A stretch of DNA of 64,000 bases. Source: Bacteroidota bacterium. GTDB taxonomy: Bacteria; Bacteroidota; Bacteroidia; Flavobacteriales; Flavobacteriaceae. Made by a program: the position numbers and the translations under genes. The DNA is taken from positions 1-64,000 of the forward strand of contig JAEWLN010000169.1 in NCBI GenBank assembly GCA_023457535.1, read 5' to 3'. The notes beneath the pieces were generated by a model. That model worked only from the letters and a program-made list of their open reading frames with translations, was not told the DNA's origin and did not search any database. Positions 1 to 8,314 of this stretch are shown in pieces (within the stretch, counting starts at the first letter, position 1; every line of letters starts with the position of its first letter).

Positions 1-659
1 GTCGTGCCGCCCAGGTTGGCCTGGCTTGGTTCCGACCCGTCGAGCGTGTAATAGATCGTCGCACCGGCTACGGGTGTTGAAATGGTCAGATTGAATCCTG
101 CGGTGTAAAAGCCGCTTTGTTGCGAAAAAGTGGGCTCGGGCAGGATTTCCGAATAAGCCTGGGTTGTGTTTGCCGCTCCCGGAGTGGGCGTTGGGAAAAA
201 CATGAAAGGTCCGGTTCCATCCGGCGCGTGTCCTGAAGACATGTTTTGGGGGATCACGGTGGCCGGATAACTGCTCACCGTAACCGATGCGGCGCTCGTG
301 AGCGTAATGGTTTCGCCACCCGACGAGATCTTCCAGTTGGTATGCAGCGGCTGTCCGGCAACGGCGCGGTTTTTATCCGAGCAGTAAATGAGCAGAAACG
401 CGCCCGGTTGCATGGTCACAGCAGGAAACGTCCATTTGAAAGGTGTGGCGGCATCATCGGTCAGCCCGTATCCGGCGAGGTTGACCGCCGTAGCGCCTGA
501 ATTGTAGAGTTCTACCCAGTCCTGGTAGTCCCCATCCTCATCGGTGTTGACCGATGTGTTGGAGGTCATGATCTCGTTGATGACGATACCCTGTGCAGCG
601 GCCGGAACAGCCAATGCAACACTGAGTAACGCCACGAGAAAAAGCGTAATTTGTTTCAT
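1..659 (-). CDS. Secreted lamin-tail-domain protein, 5' part only
   Basis: The reading frame starts at an ATG at 659 on the minus strand and runs off the window edge, so only about 219 N-terminal residues are visible. It begins with a signal peptide (MKQITLFLVALLSVALAVPA) ending near AAAQG. Residues about 23-130 (IVINEIMTSN, DWVELYNSG, NLAGYGLTDD, PFKWTFP) form a lamin tail domain, a beta-sandwich common in secreted bacterial proteins. The visible end (TPVAGATIYYTLDGSEPS) is the start of a chitobiase/beta-hexosaminidase C-terminal-like domain. In Bacteroidota this pairing is often followed by a CotH kinase domain and a type IX secretion signal, neither of which is visible here. The protein is exported; its function is unknown. 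Confidence 0.8.
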   Translation of the reverse strand, partial: MKQITLFLVALLSVALAVPAAAQGIVINEIMTSNTSVNTDEDGDYQDWVELYNSGATAVNLAGYGLTDDAATPFKWTFPAVTMQPGAFLLIYCSDKNRAVAGQPLHTNWKISSGGETITLTSAASVTVSSYPATVIPQNMSSGHAPDGTGPFMFFPTPTPGAANTTQAYSEILPEPTFSQQSGFYTAGFNLTISTPVAGATIYYTLDGSEPSQANLGGT

Positions 660-794
660 AACGATTCGTAATGATTTGATTAATAGCTGACGAAGTTATG
701 CAAACAAAAGACTTTCAATATCTTTTATCGGTACAATGCAGATTTTGTCTTTGAATGGCAGGAATTAATAGAAATCGACATTCGCCCGGTAATG

Positions 795-1760
795 TCAGTC
801 CACGCGTTTGTCGATAAAATAGCGCGGACGCTGTTTGACCTCTAGATAAATTTTTCCGATGTATTCCCCAATGATACCAAAGCACAGCAACTGCACGCCG
901 CCAAGGAAGTACATCGGTAAAACGGTAGAGACCCATCCTGGTACCACACTGTGCCGATAGAGGGCGAAGAGTGCATAGCCGGACATGATCAGGCAAACAA
1001 AGAAAATGACAAAACCGATGATGCTGACCAGTTTCAACGGATAATTGCTGAAAGACGTTACGCCGTTCCAGGCAAAGGCTGCCATTTTTTTGAACGGATA
1101 TTTCGACTCCCCCGCAAACCGCTCCAAACGGTCGTAATAAACAACTTCATTGCGAAACCCAATCGATGGGATGATGCCGCGCAAAAACAAATTGACTTCA
1201 TTGAACTGCGACAGCGCATCGATCACACGCGTACTGCATAGCCTGTAATCGGCGTGATTGTAGACGATGTTCACCTTCATCTTTTTCATCAGTTTGTAAA
1301 AAATCAGCGCTGTGTTGCGTTTGAAAAATGTATCGGTGGTGCGTTCTTTGCGGACGCCATAAACCACATCGGTTCCGGATTTGAATTTCATGATCATTTC
1401 TTCGATCACGCGCACATCGTCCTGCAGGTCGGCGTCGATCGAAATCAGCGCGTCGGCCTCGCCTTTAAAGGTGATCAGACCCGCTAGCAATGCTTTTTGG
1501 TGTCCGACGTTCCCCGCGAGTTTGAGTCCCTTGATGTGGGCCAGCGCCGATGACTGTTTTTCGATGGCCGCCCATGTTTGGTCCTTGCTGCCGTCGTCTA
1601 CGAAAACAGCAAAACTTTTTTCCGAGATGACTGCGCGTGCGATCATATCTGCGAGAATGGAATTGAGCTGGTGTGAGGTTTCAGCCAATACCAGTTCTTC
1701 ATTATAACAAGGTGATACAATGCCAATTACAGGAAGGTCGGAAACGGGTGCGAAAGTCAT
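795..1760 (-). CDS. GT2 glycosyltransferase, GtrB/DPM1-like, membrane-anchored
   Basis: This 321-residue protein has a family-2 glycosyltransferase domain over about residues 10-170, with VSPCYNEE, DDGSKDQT and the metal-binding DADLQDD motif. Two C-terminal membrane helices lie around residues 235-300. The layout matches GtrB and bactoprenol-linked sugar transferases, which move a sugar from a nucleotide donor to a polyprenyl phosphate on the cytoplasmic face. Divergent to it at 1937 lies a GT39-like membrane protein, a family that uses such polyprenyl-linked sugars, so the two may act in sequence. The sugar cannot be told from sequence. Confidence 0.85.
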   Translation of the reverse strand: MTFAPVSDLPVIGIVSPCYNEELVLAETSHQLNSILADMIARAVISEKSFAVFVDDGSKDQTWAAIEKQSSALAHIKGLKLAGNVGHQKALLAGLITFKGEADALISIDADLQDDVRVIEEMIMKFKSGTDVVYGVRKERTTDTFFKRNTALIFYKLMKKMKVNIVYNHADYRLCSTRVIDALSQFNEVNLFLRGIIPSIGFRNEVVYYDRLERFAGESKYPFKKMAAFAWNGVTSFSNYPLKLVSIIGFVIFFVCLIMSGYALFALYRHSVVPGWVSTVLPMYFLGGVQLLCFGIIGEYIGKIYLEVKQRPRYFIDKRVD

Positions 1761-1818
1761 GGTACCAAAAGGGAATTGTTAATAATCGATTTTTATGGGC
1801 GCTCTCCGCAAATTATGT

Positions 1819-1826
1819 TAAATTTG
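1819..1826 (+). promoter_or_regulatory. Candidate -7 box (TAAATTTG)
   Basis: TAAATTTG fits the Bacteroidota -7 consensus TAnnTTTG. It lies 110 bases upstream of the GT39-like gene in the divergent intergenic region 1761-1936. No TTG at the usual 17-23 base spacing was found, so the call rests on one element. Confidence 0.35.
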
Positions 1827-1936
1827 GCCGGATTTTGCCTCGCAAACTTAAGAATAAAAAAATTGTAGCCAAAAGCAAATCGCACTTTGCGGCGATTGTC
1901 ACCCTGTGGCGGCGCGCTTTCAATTCCCACTGATCT

Positions 1937-3814
1937 ATGGAGATAAATCTGAACCTCAATCTGAACAACAAACGCAAATCGGTCGACCTGATTTTAATTG
2001 GCATCTTGCTTATTACCGCCATTTTACGGTTTTATCATCTCGATTTCCAAAGTGCGTGGCTCGATGAAGTATATACCACAATGGTCACCGATCCAAAATA
2101 CTCCATGCAGGTCATGCATGACAAAATCATGCTTGCAGAAGGAACGCCTCATTTGTTCTTTTTGCTCGTCAAAGGATTGTGTTTAGTGTTTGGACATACC
2201 ATTTGGGTAATCAGGTTGTTGTCTGTCATTATGGGTATCGGGTCGGTATACCTGATTTTTAAGGTCGCCGCCAAATTGTTCGACAAGAAAGCCGGCTATA
2301 TCGCCGCAGTGTTGTTGGCCACAAGCGCGTACCACATCGAGTATTCGCAGGAAGGACGTGCCTATTCACTCCTTATTTTCCTTATTTTATTGACTTATTT
2401 GCGATTGTTGGTTTTTCTTGAAAACCGAACCTACGCCAACGCCCTGATTCTGGGCGTGTGCGCCGGATTGGTTCCCAATGCGCACATCTTTGGATTACTC
2501 AACGTGGGAAGCGTTTACCTGACCATTTTGTATGTGCTGCTTACCCAAAAAGACAGCCGCGACAAATGGTTGCTTTTTAAGCAGGCTTTTCTTGCGGGTA
2601 TGGTTTCGCTGGTTGTTTTTTTGCCTGCGATGCAAATCATTCTGCGGTTGCAGCAAACCCAGTCGCACTGGATTCCCAAACCAACCTGGGACGGAATTAA
2701 GTCGGTATTTATAGATGTGCTCGGCCGATCTGTGTTGTTGAGTGGTGTGTTCATCGCCCTTGCATTGGCGTTTTTTGTGCTGGCAGCAATCAGGATCCGA
2801 CGCGTCAACGGTGCCGGCAACAGGCTTAAATTTGCGGTGGTATTGCTGGGGATATGGTTTGTAATCAACATCGGCACAATCATCGTCAAGTCTTACACCG
2901 ATGAGGCGTCGCTGATTCTCGCACGTTACTTCATCGGCATGCTCAGCGCATTTATTTTGGCTGCTGCGTACGTTTTGTCGCTGATCGGCAATCGTATGGC
3001 TGTTATGGGCGCAGTAGTGCTTTTATCGGTGTTTTCACTGTATAACATGATCGTGGTGCACGATTACTACAACACGCGAACCAAGGCTGAATACGACAAA
3101 ATAACGGCACAAATTATCGAAAAAAACACCAACAATGATAAAATAGTCTCTTCATTCGGTTGGTTTTTCAATTATATGTTTGAAGGGTCGGGCAGTACAA
3201 ATGTAGTCTCTTCAAATTTGCATGATTATGTGGCGGCATTGAAAAATCAAACCGTAAGTCCAAAATCGTTCTGGTATTTCGATGGCAATTCCCGTCCGTA
3301 TGATCTCACGCCGGAAGAAGAGCAATTTCTCGCCAGGCATTTCACAATCGATTACGATTTTAATCAATATTACGACACTTGGGCCAAACATTACCGGGCC
3401 AAACAAAACGTCGGGGCAACTGCATTAATGGCCGGCGCCGACGGGCAATTGTTCCTCGACCAGTTCGTTCCTTACATTCCCAACAACAATGGCCAGCTTT
3501 TGTTTTTTGAAAATGGTTCTTCTGTCTTGACGCTTAAGCTTGAGAAAGGTGTATACGAAATTTTAATTCACGGTTACAGCATGCCTGAGATACCAATTAA
3601 AGGCGAGAATGCCCATATTTCGGTTAAGGTAAATGAACTGGAAATCGGATCTTTTAACTTAAGTGAAAAAACGGGCGGCAGTGGGTTTGCATTGCCTTAT
3701 ACCGCGGCAGAATCCGGCGAGGTGCAATTAGCGCTGACCTTTACCAACGACATTTTTCATGAGGGCCAGGACCGCAATGCGATCATTACGCGTATACAGA
3801 TCAAAAAGAAGTAA
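1937..3814 (+). CDS. GT39-like multi-pass glycosyltransferase with C-terminal beta-rich domain
   Basis: This is a 625-residue integral membrane protein. Residues about 15-400 hold roughly ten or more hydrophobic helices. The first periplasmic loop carries FQSAWLDEVYT, matching the acidic motif after helix 1 in GT39/ArnT-like (PMT-type) transferases, and HIEYSQEGRAYSLL follows later, as in that family. These enzymes transfer sugars from polyprenyl phosphates on the periplasmic side. Residues about 400-625 are soluble; the last 100 (VKVNELEIGSFNLSEKTGG to DRNAIITRIQIKKK) look beta-rich, perhaps carbohydrate-binding. The acceptor is unknown. Two lipoprotein genes follow directly. Confidence 0.75.
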   Translation: MEINLNLNLNNKRKSVDLILIGILLITAILRFYHLDFQSAWLDEVYTTMVTDPKYSMQVMHDKIMLAEGTPHLFFLLVKGLCLVFGHTIWVIRLLSVIMGIGSVYLIFKVAAKLFDKKAGYIAAVLLATSAYHIEYSQEGRAYSLLIFLILLTYLRLLVFLENRTYANALILGVCAGLVPNAHIFGLLNVGSVYLTILYVLLTQKDSRDKWLLFKQAFLAGMVSLVVFLPAMQIILRLQQTQSHWIPKPTWDGIKSVFIDVLGRSVLLSGVFIALALAFFVLAAIRIRRVNGAGNRLKFAVVLLGIWFVINIGTIIVKSYTDEASLILARYFIGMLSAFILAAAYVLSLIGNRMAVMGAVVLLSVFSLYNMIVVHDYYNTRTKAEYDKITAQIIEKNTNNDKIVSSFGWFFNYMFEGSGSTNVVSSNLHDYVAALKNQTVSPKSFWYFDGNSRPYDLTPEEEQFLARHFTIDYDFNQYYDTWAKHYRAKQNVGATALMAGADGQLFLDQFVPYIPNNNGQLLFFENGSSVLTLKLEKGVYEILIHGYSMPEIPIKGENAHISVKVNELEIGSFNLSEKTGGSGFALPYTAAESGEVQLALTFTNDIFHEGQDRNAIITRIQIKKK

Positions 3815-3866
3815 TTGAGAGACGATTAAAAAATAATCAGGATGTCGGCGCATTTCAAAAAATTTC

Positions 3867-3874
3867 TAAATTTG
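3867..3874 (+). promoter_or_regulatory. Candidate -7 box (TAAATTTG)
   Basis: TAAATTTG matches the TAnnTTTG consensus and lies 21 bases before the ATG at 3896. It argues for that start over an ATG at 3842, which would put the box inside the coding region. No well-spaced -33 TTG is visible. Confidence 0.4.
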
Positions 3875-3895
3875 CGCATCAAAAAAAACCGGAAA

Positions 3896-4450
3896 ATGAA
3901 AACAAAAATTTTTGCAACCGTAGCCATTGTTGCATTGGCGTTGGTTTCTTGTAAGAAAGACGGAAAATCAGGAAGCGATGCTGCTAATACTCCAGCGGTG
4001 GAAGAAGTTAAAAATTTTAGGGTTGAACTCGACGTTACGGCAGAGAAAGACGACGACTTCGCACTTTATTACACAGAGGATAAAACGATCAATTTCAAAG
4101 GCGAGCAAGCCGTGTGGTCAGGTATCAAAGGCATGAAGGACAACAAGGTAACATTAAATCTTGGCGAAGAGATCGTCCCTACGAACGTCCGTCTGGACTT
4201 TGGCATCAAAAAAGGTGAAGCGCAAGGCGATGTAACGCTTTCCCGCGTCAAAATGACTTATTACGCCAAATCGTTTGAGTTCAAAGGTTCTGATTTCTTT
4301 AAATATTTTATCGAGAACAAAGACACGCAAACCAAAATCGATCAGGCGGCTGGTACCATTACGTTTCTTAAAAATCCGGCGAGCCAGGCCACTCCGTTCT
4401 ACTATCCGCACCAATTGTTGATAGACGAGATCGCTAAAATCACAAAATAA
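3896..4450 (+). CDS. Lipoprotein of unknown function, first of a tandem pair
   Basis: The 184-residue product starts MKTKIFATVAIVALALVSCK, a lipoprotein signal peptide with lipobox LVSC. The ATG at 3896 is chosen over one at 3842 because it gives a proper signal peptide and leaves a promoter-like box upstream. The mature part is related to the next gene: both have F(A/T)LYYT followed by an I(N/A)F segment, QxVW, and RLDFG/RIDLG, then VKMTY/VKMSY. No known family is recognised. A surface or periplasmic role linked to the flanking glycan genes is only an inference. Confidence 0.75.
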   Translation: MKTKIFATVAIVALALVSCKKDGKSGSDAANTPAVEEVKNFRVELDVTAEKDDDFALYYTEDKTINFKGEQAVWSGIKGMKDNKVTLNLGEEIVPTNVRLDFGIKKGEAQGDVTLSRVKMTYYAKSFEFKGSDFFKYFIENKDTQTKIDQAAGTITFLKNPASQATPFYYPHQLLIDEIAKITK

Positions 4451-4454
4451 TTTC

Positions 4455-4479
4455 AAACCGTGCTTGTCACGGTTTTTTT
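4455..4479 (+). terminator. Rho-independent terminator after first lipoprotein
   Basis: An 8-bp stem (4455-4462 paired with 4468-4475, core ACCGTG/CACGGT) with a 5-base loop ends in a run of T. It sits just after the stop codon at 4450 and separates the two paralogous lipoprotein genes. Confidence 0.75.
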
Positions 4480-4487
4480 ATGGCTTT

Positions 4488-4519
4488 TTGCACGTACGAC
4501 TATTAAAAATGTATATTTG
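4488..4519 (+). promoter_or_regulatory. Promoter of second lipoprotein (TTG-N21-TATATTTG)
   Basis: TTG at 4488-4490 and TATATTTG at 4512-4519 are separated by 21 bases, inside the 17-23 range known for flavobacterial housekeeping promoters. The ATG follows at 4537. With the terminator just upstream, the second lipoprotein appears to have its own transcription start. Confidence 0.6.
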
Positions 4520-4536
4520 ATTTTTCCCTCTGTCAC

Positions 4537-5076
4537 ATGAAAATCAAGTTTGGAATAATAGTTTTTTGCTTGCTCTTGCTTGGGTGCAAAGACCAGGATA
4601 GCGGCGTTCAGCACATCACAACCCCAAATGGCGATCCGGTTTTTCGCCTCATTTTGCAAGCTACGGTAGCGCGCGATGACACGTTTGCGCTCTATTATAC
4701 CACGAACAACAGCATTGCCTTCAACAGCAAGCAAACCGTTTGGGTTGCGGTTAAATCAAGTCCCAATCCGCAAGACATAAAGTTCGAATTACCGTCCGGA
4801 ATTTTGCCAAGCCAACTCAGGATCGATCTGGGCAGCAGTCAAAAACAATCAGCGGTGCGCATGGAATCGGTTAAAATGAGCTACCGCGACAAACAGGTGG
4901 TAATTCCCGGAATGCTGATACTGTCCTATTTCAGGCCCGACGTGCGTTCAACCGATATTGATTCGCACACCATGAATGTCACCGGAAAAATCGTCGGCGC
5001 AAGGCGCGCAACGCCATCACTATATCCAAAAGAAGCGCCTTTGGCCCGACAACTTGCATTCCTGAGCGGCCACTAG
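4537..5076 (+). CDS. Lipoprotein of unknown function, second of a tandem pair
   Basis: The 179-residue product has a lipoprotein signal peptide with lipobox LLGC (MKIKFGIIVFCLLLLGCK). It is a diverged paralogue of the preceding gene, sharing DDTFALYYT, a QTVWVAVK segment, LRIDLG and VKMSYRDK in the same order. The separate promoter and terminator suggest independent expression, not a recent silent duplication. No characterised family is recognised. It is followed 10 bases later by the flippase gene. Confidence 0.75.
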   Translation: MKIKFGIIVFCLLLLGCKDQDSGVQHITTPNGDPVFRLILQATVARDDTFALYYTTNNSIAFNSKQTVWVAVKSSPNPQDIKFELPSGILPSQLRIDLGSSQKQSAVRMESVKMSYRDKQVVIPGMLILSYFRPDVRSTDIDSHTMNVTGKIVGARRATPSLYPKEAPLARQLAFLSGH

Positions 5077-5086
5077 ATACACAACA

Positions 5087-6349
5087 TTGAAACCATTGCT
5101 ACAAAAAATACGGGCCAATCAAGCACTCCAAAACCTGCTCATCTACGGCTTTGGCCAAGGCTTCAACCTGGTCACGCCGTTATTGGTCGTGCCGTTTGTC
5201 GTGTCCGTTTGCAGCGAAGCCGGTTATGGAAAAATCAGCATCGCGATGGCGCTTTCGTTTTTCCTGATCGTGTTTGTCGATTACGGGTCGGACATTGTTG
5301 GCGTCAAGCAAGCGGCGGTATCGCGCCATGACCGGGACGCGCTCGAGGGAATTTTCGTCAAGACGTTCTGGGCCAAAATCGCATTGTTTGGACTTGTGGC
5401 GGGCGTGGGTTCGCTGTTGTTTGTGACTATTCCTTATTTTGCGGCAGAAAAACGGCTGTTCTTTTTCAGCCTTGCCATTGTCGCCGGGCAAGCCATCAAT
5501 CCCACCTGGTTCCTGCAAGGCGTTGAGGAATTCAAATGGATCACGGCCATCAACGTGATTTCCAAAACGCTTTTTCTCGTCGCGGTTTTTGCCTTTGTGC
5601 GCGCGCCCGGTGATTATGTGTTGCACAACCTGTTCTGGGGCGTCGGGATGTGCGTGGCCCATGGCATTGCGACGCTGTTTTTGGTCAGGCGCTATCGGTG
5701 TTCCCTGGCCAATGTCACGTGGTCCGACGTCACGCTGCTGATCCGCGGGAACTTCTCCATCTTTACCTCGCAACTCTTTGTTTCGATGCAAATGTACGCT
5801 CCGGTGATGCTGATCGGATTTTTCGGCGGCAACCACATGGCCGGGCAGTACAAAATCGTCGACCAGGTGATCGTCATTTTCAAAACGTACATCCTGCTGT
5901 TCTTCAATTATGCGTATCCGCGCGTATGCTATCTGCTTGAATCCGATGTGCGCCACGGATTGCGTTTCTGGCGCATGTACAATGGGCTCAACCTTGTATT
6001 TGTGACGGTGTGCATGGCTGTTATTTTTACGTTTTCCGATGCGGTCGTGGGCTACTTCAACCCAACAGACCCGATCGCCATCAGCGCACTATTGCGTCTT
6101 GCCGTCGCCATCCCGGTATTGCAGGCCATTGGCGTACCGCTGCGACAGCTTGTCATTGGTTTCAACAAGCAAAAACAGTATGTCACCCTTACGATGGTAA
6201 GCACCGTGGCCAGTTTGCTGATGATCATCGCCGTAGCGCCCTGGCTGCACATCATCGGGGTCATCGCCACGCTGATTGCCACGGAAATCCTGATCATCGG
6301 GCTGTTTTATGCGGCGATTAAAAATGAGTTATTTGCAAGGTCAGGTTAA
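5087..6349 (+). CDS. Wzx-type oligosaccharide flippase
   Basis: This 420-residue protein is almost entirely hydrophobic, with about 12 predicted helices, and fits the polysaccharide biosynthesis/MATE-like flippase family. Such proteins move undecaprenyl-linked repeat units across the inner membrane. Recognisable features include the N-terminal NLLIYGFGQGFNLVTPLLVV and the mid-protein NFSIFTSQLFVSMQMYAPV. The start is a TTG at 5087, 10 bases after the preceding stop; the first helix would be damaged by a later start. It sits between glycan-modification and polymerisation genes. Confidence 0.85.
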   Translation: MKPLLQKIRANQALQNLLIYGFGQGFNLVTPLLVVPFVVSVCSEAGYGKISIAMALSFFLIVFVDYGSDIVGVKQAAVSRHDRDALEGIFVKTFWAKIALFGLVAGVGSLLFVTIPYFAAEKRLFFFSLAIVAGQAINPTWFLQGVEEFKWITAINVISKTLFLVAVFAFVRAPGDYVLHNLFWGVGMCVAHGIATLFLVRRYRCSLANVTWSDVTLLIRGNFSIFTSQLFVSMQMYAPVMLIGFFGGNHMAGQYKIVDQVIVIFKTYILLFFNYAYPRVCYLLESDVRHGLRFWRMYNGLNLVFVTVCMAVIFTFSDAVVGYFNPTDPIAISALLRLAVAIPVLQAIGVPLRQLVIGFNKQKQYVTLTMVSTVASLLMIIAVAPWLHIIGVIATLIATEILIIGLFYAAIKNELFARSG

Positions 6350-6359
6350 AAAACAATCG

Positions 6360-6367
6360 TATTTTTG
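6360..6367 (+). promoter_or_regulatory. Candidate -7 box (TATTTTTG)
   Basis: TATTTTTG fits TAnnTTTG and lies 24 bases before the ATG at 6392. A TTG at 6333-6335 gives a spacer of 24, one base beyond the usual range. The box overlaps a possible TTG start at 6365 and so favours the ATG at 6392. Confidence 0.4.
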
Positions 6368-6391
6368 GCCAGGTCCGGAAAAGTTGCCCTC

Positions 6392-7066
6392 ATGATAAAA
6401 AGCGTATTCCAGAAATTGTTGCACCGTTCAGGCAAGCACTACGCCATAGACCGCGATATTCCTGACAGCCTTTTCTACCGGATTCTGCTGCGGCGGCTCC
6501 TGATGATGGTGCGCGGATTGCTTCGCACGGGCAAAAAAGTATTCATCGGGCCCGATGTGACGCTGCTCAACAAATCCAACATTGTTTTTGGCAAAAACGT
6601 CACGCTGGACAAAAGGGTGACCGTCGATGCGTATTCGAAAAACAAAACCGTATTTGGCGACGGCGTCAAAATAGGCGCCTACTCAACCATCAGCTGTACG
6701 AGCCATTTCTCAAAATACGGCATCGGGCTGCAGGTGGGCCATCATTCGGCCATCGGTGAATATTCGTATTTTGGTGCGTCGGGCGGGATTACCATTGGCA
6801 ACGATGTGATCATGGGACAATACATCAGCTTTCATTCTGAGAACCACAATTTTCTCGATAAAACGCAGCTCATACGCAATCAGGGTGTTACATCCAAAGG
6901 CATCGTCATTGGCAACAACGTGTGGGTGGGCGCCAAAGTCACTTTTCTCGACGGATGCGTGGTAGGAAACAATGTAGTGGTTGCCGCCGGAGCCGTGGTC
7001 AACGGCGTATATCCGGACCATTCGATTATCGGTGGGGTGCCCGCCAAGGTTCTAAAGCACTATTAA
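6392..7066 (+). CDS. Hexapeptide-repeat acyltransferase (WbbJ/LbH type)
   Basis: The 224-residue product carries left-handed beta-helix hexapeptide repeats over about residues 60-215, with IGPDVTLLNKSNIVFGKNV and later IGNDVIMGQYISFHSENHNF and IGNNVWVGAKVTFLDG. The HSENHNF segment holds the catalytic-type histidine of O-acetyltransferases such as NodL/WbbJ. It probably acetylates a sugar of the repeat unit in the cytoplasm. An in-frame TTG at 6365 is possible but overlaps a promoter-like box. The next gene starts on the base after its stop. Confidence 0.85.
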   Translation: MIKSVFQKLLHRSGKHYAIDRDIPDSLFYRILLRRLLMMVRGLLRTGKKVFIGPDVTLLNKSNIVFGKNVTLDKRVTVDAYSKNKTVFGDGVKIGAYSTISCTSHFSKYGIGLQVGHHSAIGEYSYFGASGGITIGNDVIMGQYISFHSENHNFLDKTQLIRNQGVTSKGIVIGNNVWVGAKVTFLDGCVVGNNVVVAAGAVVNGVYPDHSIIGGVPAKVLKHY

Positions 7067-8314
7067 ATGAGATTAGCCGTTACGTATACTGCGTTGTACC
7101 GCCTGCTTTTTTTTGTGTGCATCGGTGTGCCGTATCTGAACAATTACGAACTGACGTTTGCCGTTTGGGCGTTTGCCGTTTTGATTACACTGAGCAAAAG
7201 TTATACGTGGGGCTTTGTCAAATACGTCGGGCTTTTCGTGGCGATCCTGGCCATTGCCGCGGTAGTCGGGCTCACTAAAGAGTATCCGGCGTATTACGTC
7301 ATCCGGGACATCACATACATGGCCAAACCGATTATGGGTCTTATGATCGGGTACCAACTCTGCAAAAAAACATTCAACAAAGGTTTCGAGACCATCGTCC
7401 TCACAGGGCTTGTTATCGCGCTGATCCACCTCACGGTATTGTTTCTGGCCGTGGTCCTGCACAATGCGCGTACGGTCAACGATTTGAGGTTGCACGGCGG
7501 TTATTTCTCCGATTTTGAAGTATTTGCGTTTGTAATCCTGTTGTTTCACGACCGGTTTGGTTTGTCGTTTTCGCGCCGCAACCGATTGTGGTTTACGTAC
7601 ATCATCGGCTTTTCTGCCTTTATGTACCTGGCCCGGACCAATTTCCTGCAGTTCTTCATTTTGTTCTTTGCCATGAAAGGCTATTTCCGGATCACGCCCA
7701 AATCCATTGCCGTGGTCACTGCATCGGCGGCCGTTCTGGTAGTTGCCTACAGCGCCATCGTCATGTCCAACCCGCGGCGCAACGGACCGGGCGTCGAGGC
7801 GTTTCTCTATAAAATCAAGATCGCACCAACCGAACCGTTCAAAACCAAGATCAACGTAGACGACTGGCGTGATTTCAACGACAATTACCGATCGTACGAA
7901 AACATCAATACCGTACGCCAAATGGCCGGTCACGGCACCACAGCGGTGGTTATCGGGGAGGGCATCGGCTCACGGGTCGACCTCAAAAAAGAAGTCATGC
8001 TCGGCGATATGATGCTGCGCTACATTTCGATTCTGCACAACGGTTTTATGACCGTATTTCTCAAATCGGGGCTTGTGGGCGTTTTCATTTACCTGTATTC
8101 GATCTACCTGCTGATCCGGCCGCGCCGATCGTCCAAACCGCTGCTCAGGCAAATCAACCTGCTGCTTGTAGGCACCGGGATTTTCCTGATTTTGTCCAAT
8201 TGGGTATTCATGGGCGTGTACAATTTGCTCGACAGCAAATCGGTGCTGATCGGGTTTTTGCTGTGTTACAAGCAAATGTACGAACAACAAACAAGCCGGA
8301 TCCAACATGATTAA
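7067..8314 (+). CDS. Wzy-like O-antigen/exopolysaccharide polymerase
   Basis: This 415-residue protein has about ten hydrophobic helices and one long periplasmic loop (about residues 240-330) before a conserved-looking HNGFMTVFLKSGLVG helix. That pattern is typical of Wzy polymerases and WaaL ligases, which join lipid-linked repeat units at the periplasmic face. Sequence similarity in this family is low, so polymerase versus ligase cannot be decided. It starts right after the acetyltransferase stop and overlaps the next glycosyltransferase by 8 bases, showing tight coupling. Confidence 0.75.
   Translation: MRLAVTYTALYRLLFFVCIGVPYLNNYELTFAVWAFAVLITLSKSYTWGFVKYVGLFVAILAIAAVVGLTKEYPAYYVIRDITYMAKPIMGLMIGYQLCKKTFNKGFETIVLTGLVIALIHLTVLFLAVVLHNARTVNDLRLHGGYFSDFEVFAFVILLFHDRFGLSFSRRNRLWFTYIIGFSAFMYLARTNFLQFFILFFAMKGYFRITPKSIAVVTASAAVLVVAYSAIVMSNPRRNGPGVEAFLYKIKIAPTEPFKTKINVDDWRDFNDNYRSYENINTVRQMAGHGTTAVVIGEGIGSRVDLKKEVMLGDMMLRYISILHNGFMTVFLKSGLVGVFIYLYSIYLLIRPRRSSKPLLRQINLLLVGTGIFLILSNWVFMGVYNLLDSKSVLIGFLLCYKQMYEQQTSRIQHD

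Noticed and set aside
3842..3895. Longer N-terminus for the first tandem lipoprotein
   Set aside because: It would place a basic peptide before the lipoprotein signal and cover a promoter-like box.
5180..5956. Long minus-strand frame opposite the flippase
   Set aside because: It is rich in Arg, His, Gln and Asp with no domain; shadow of the Wzx gene.
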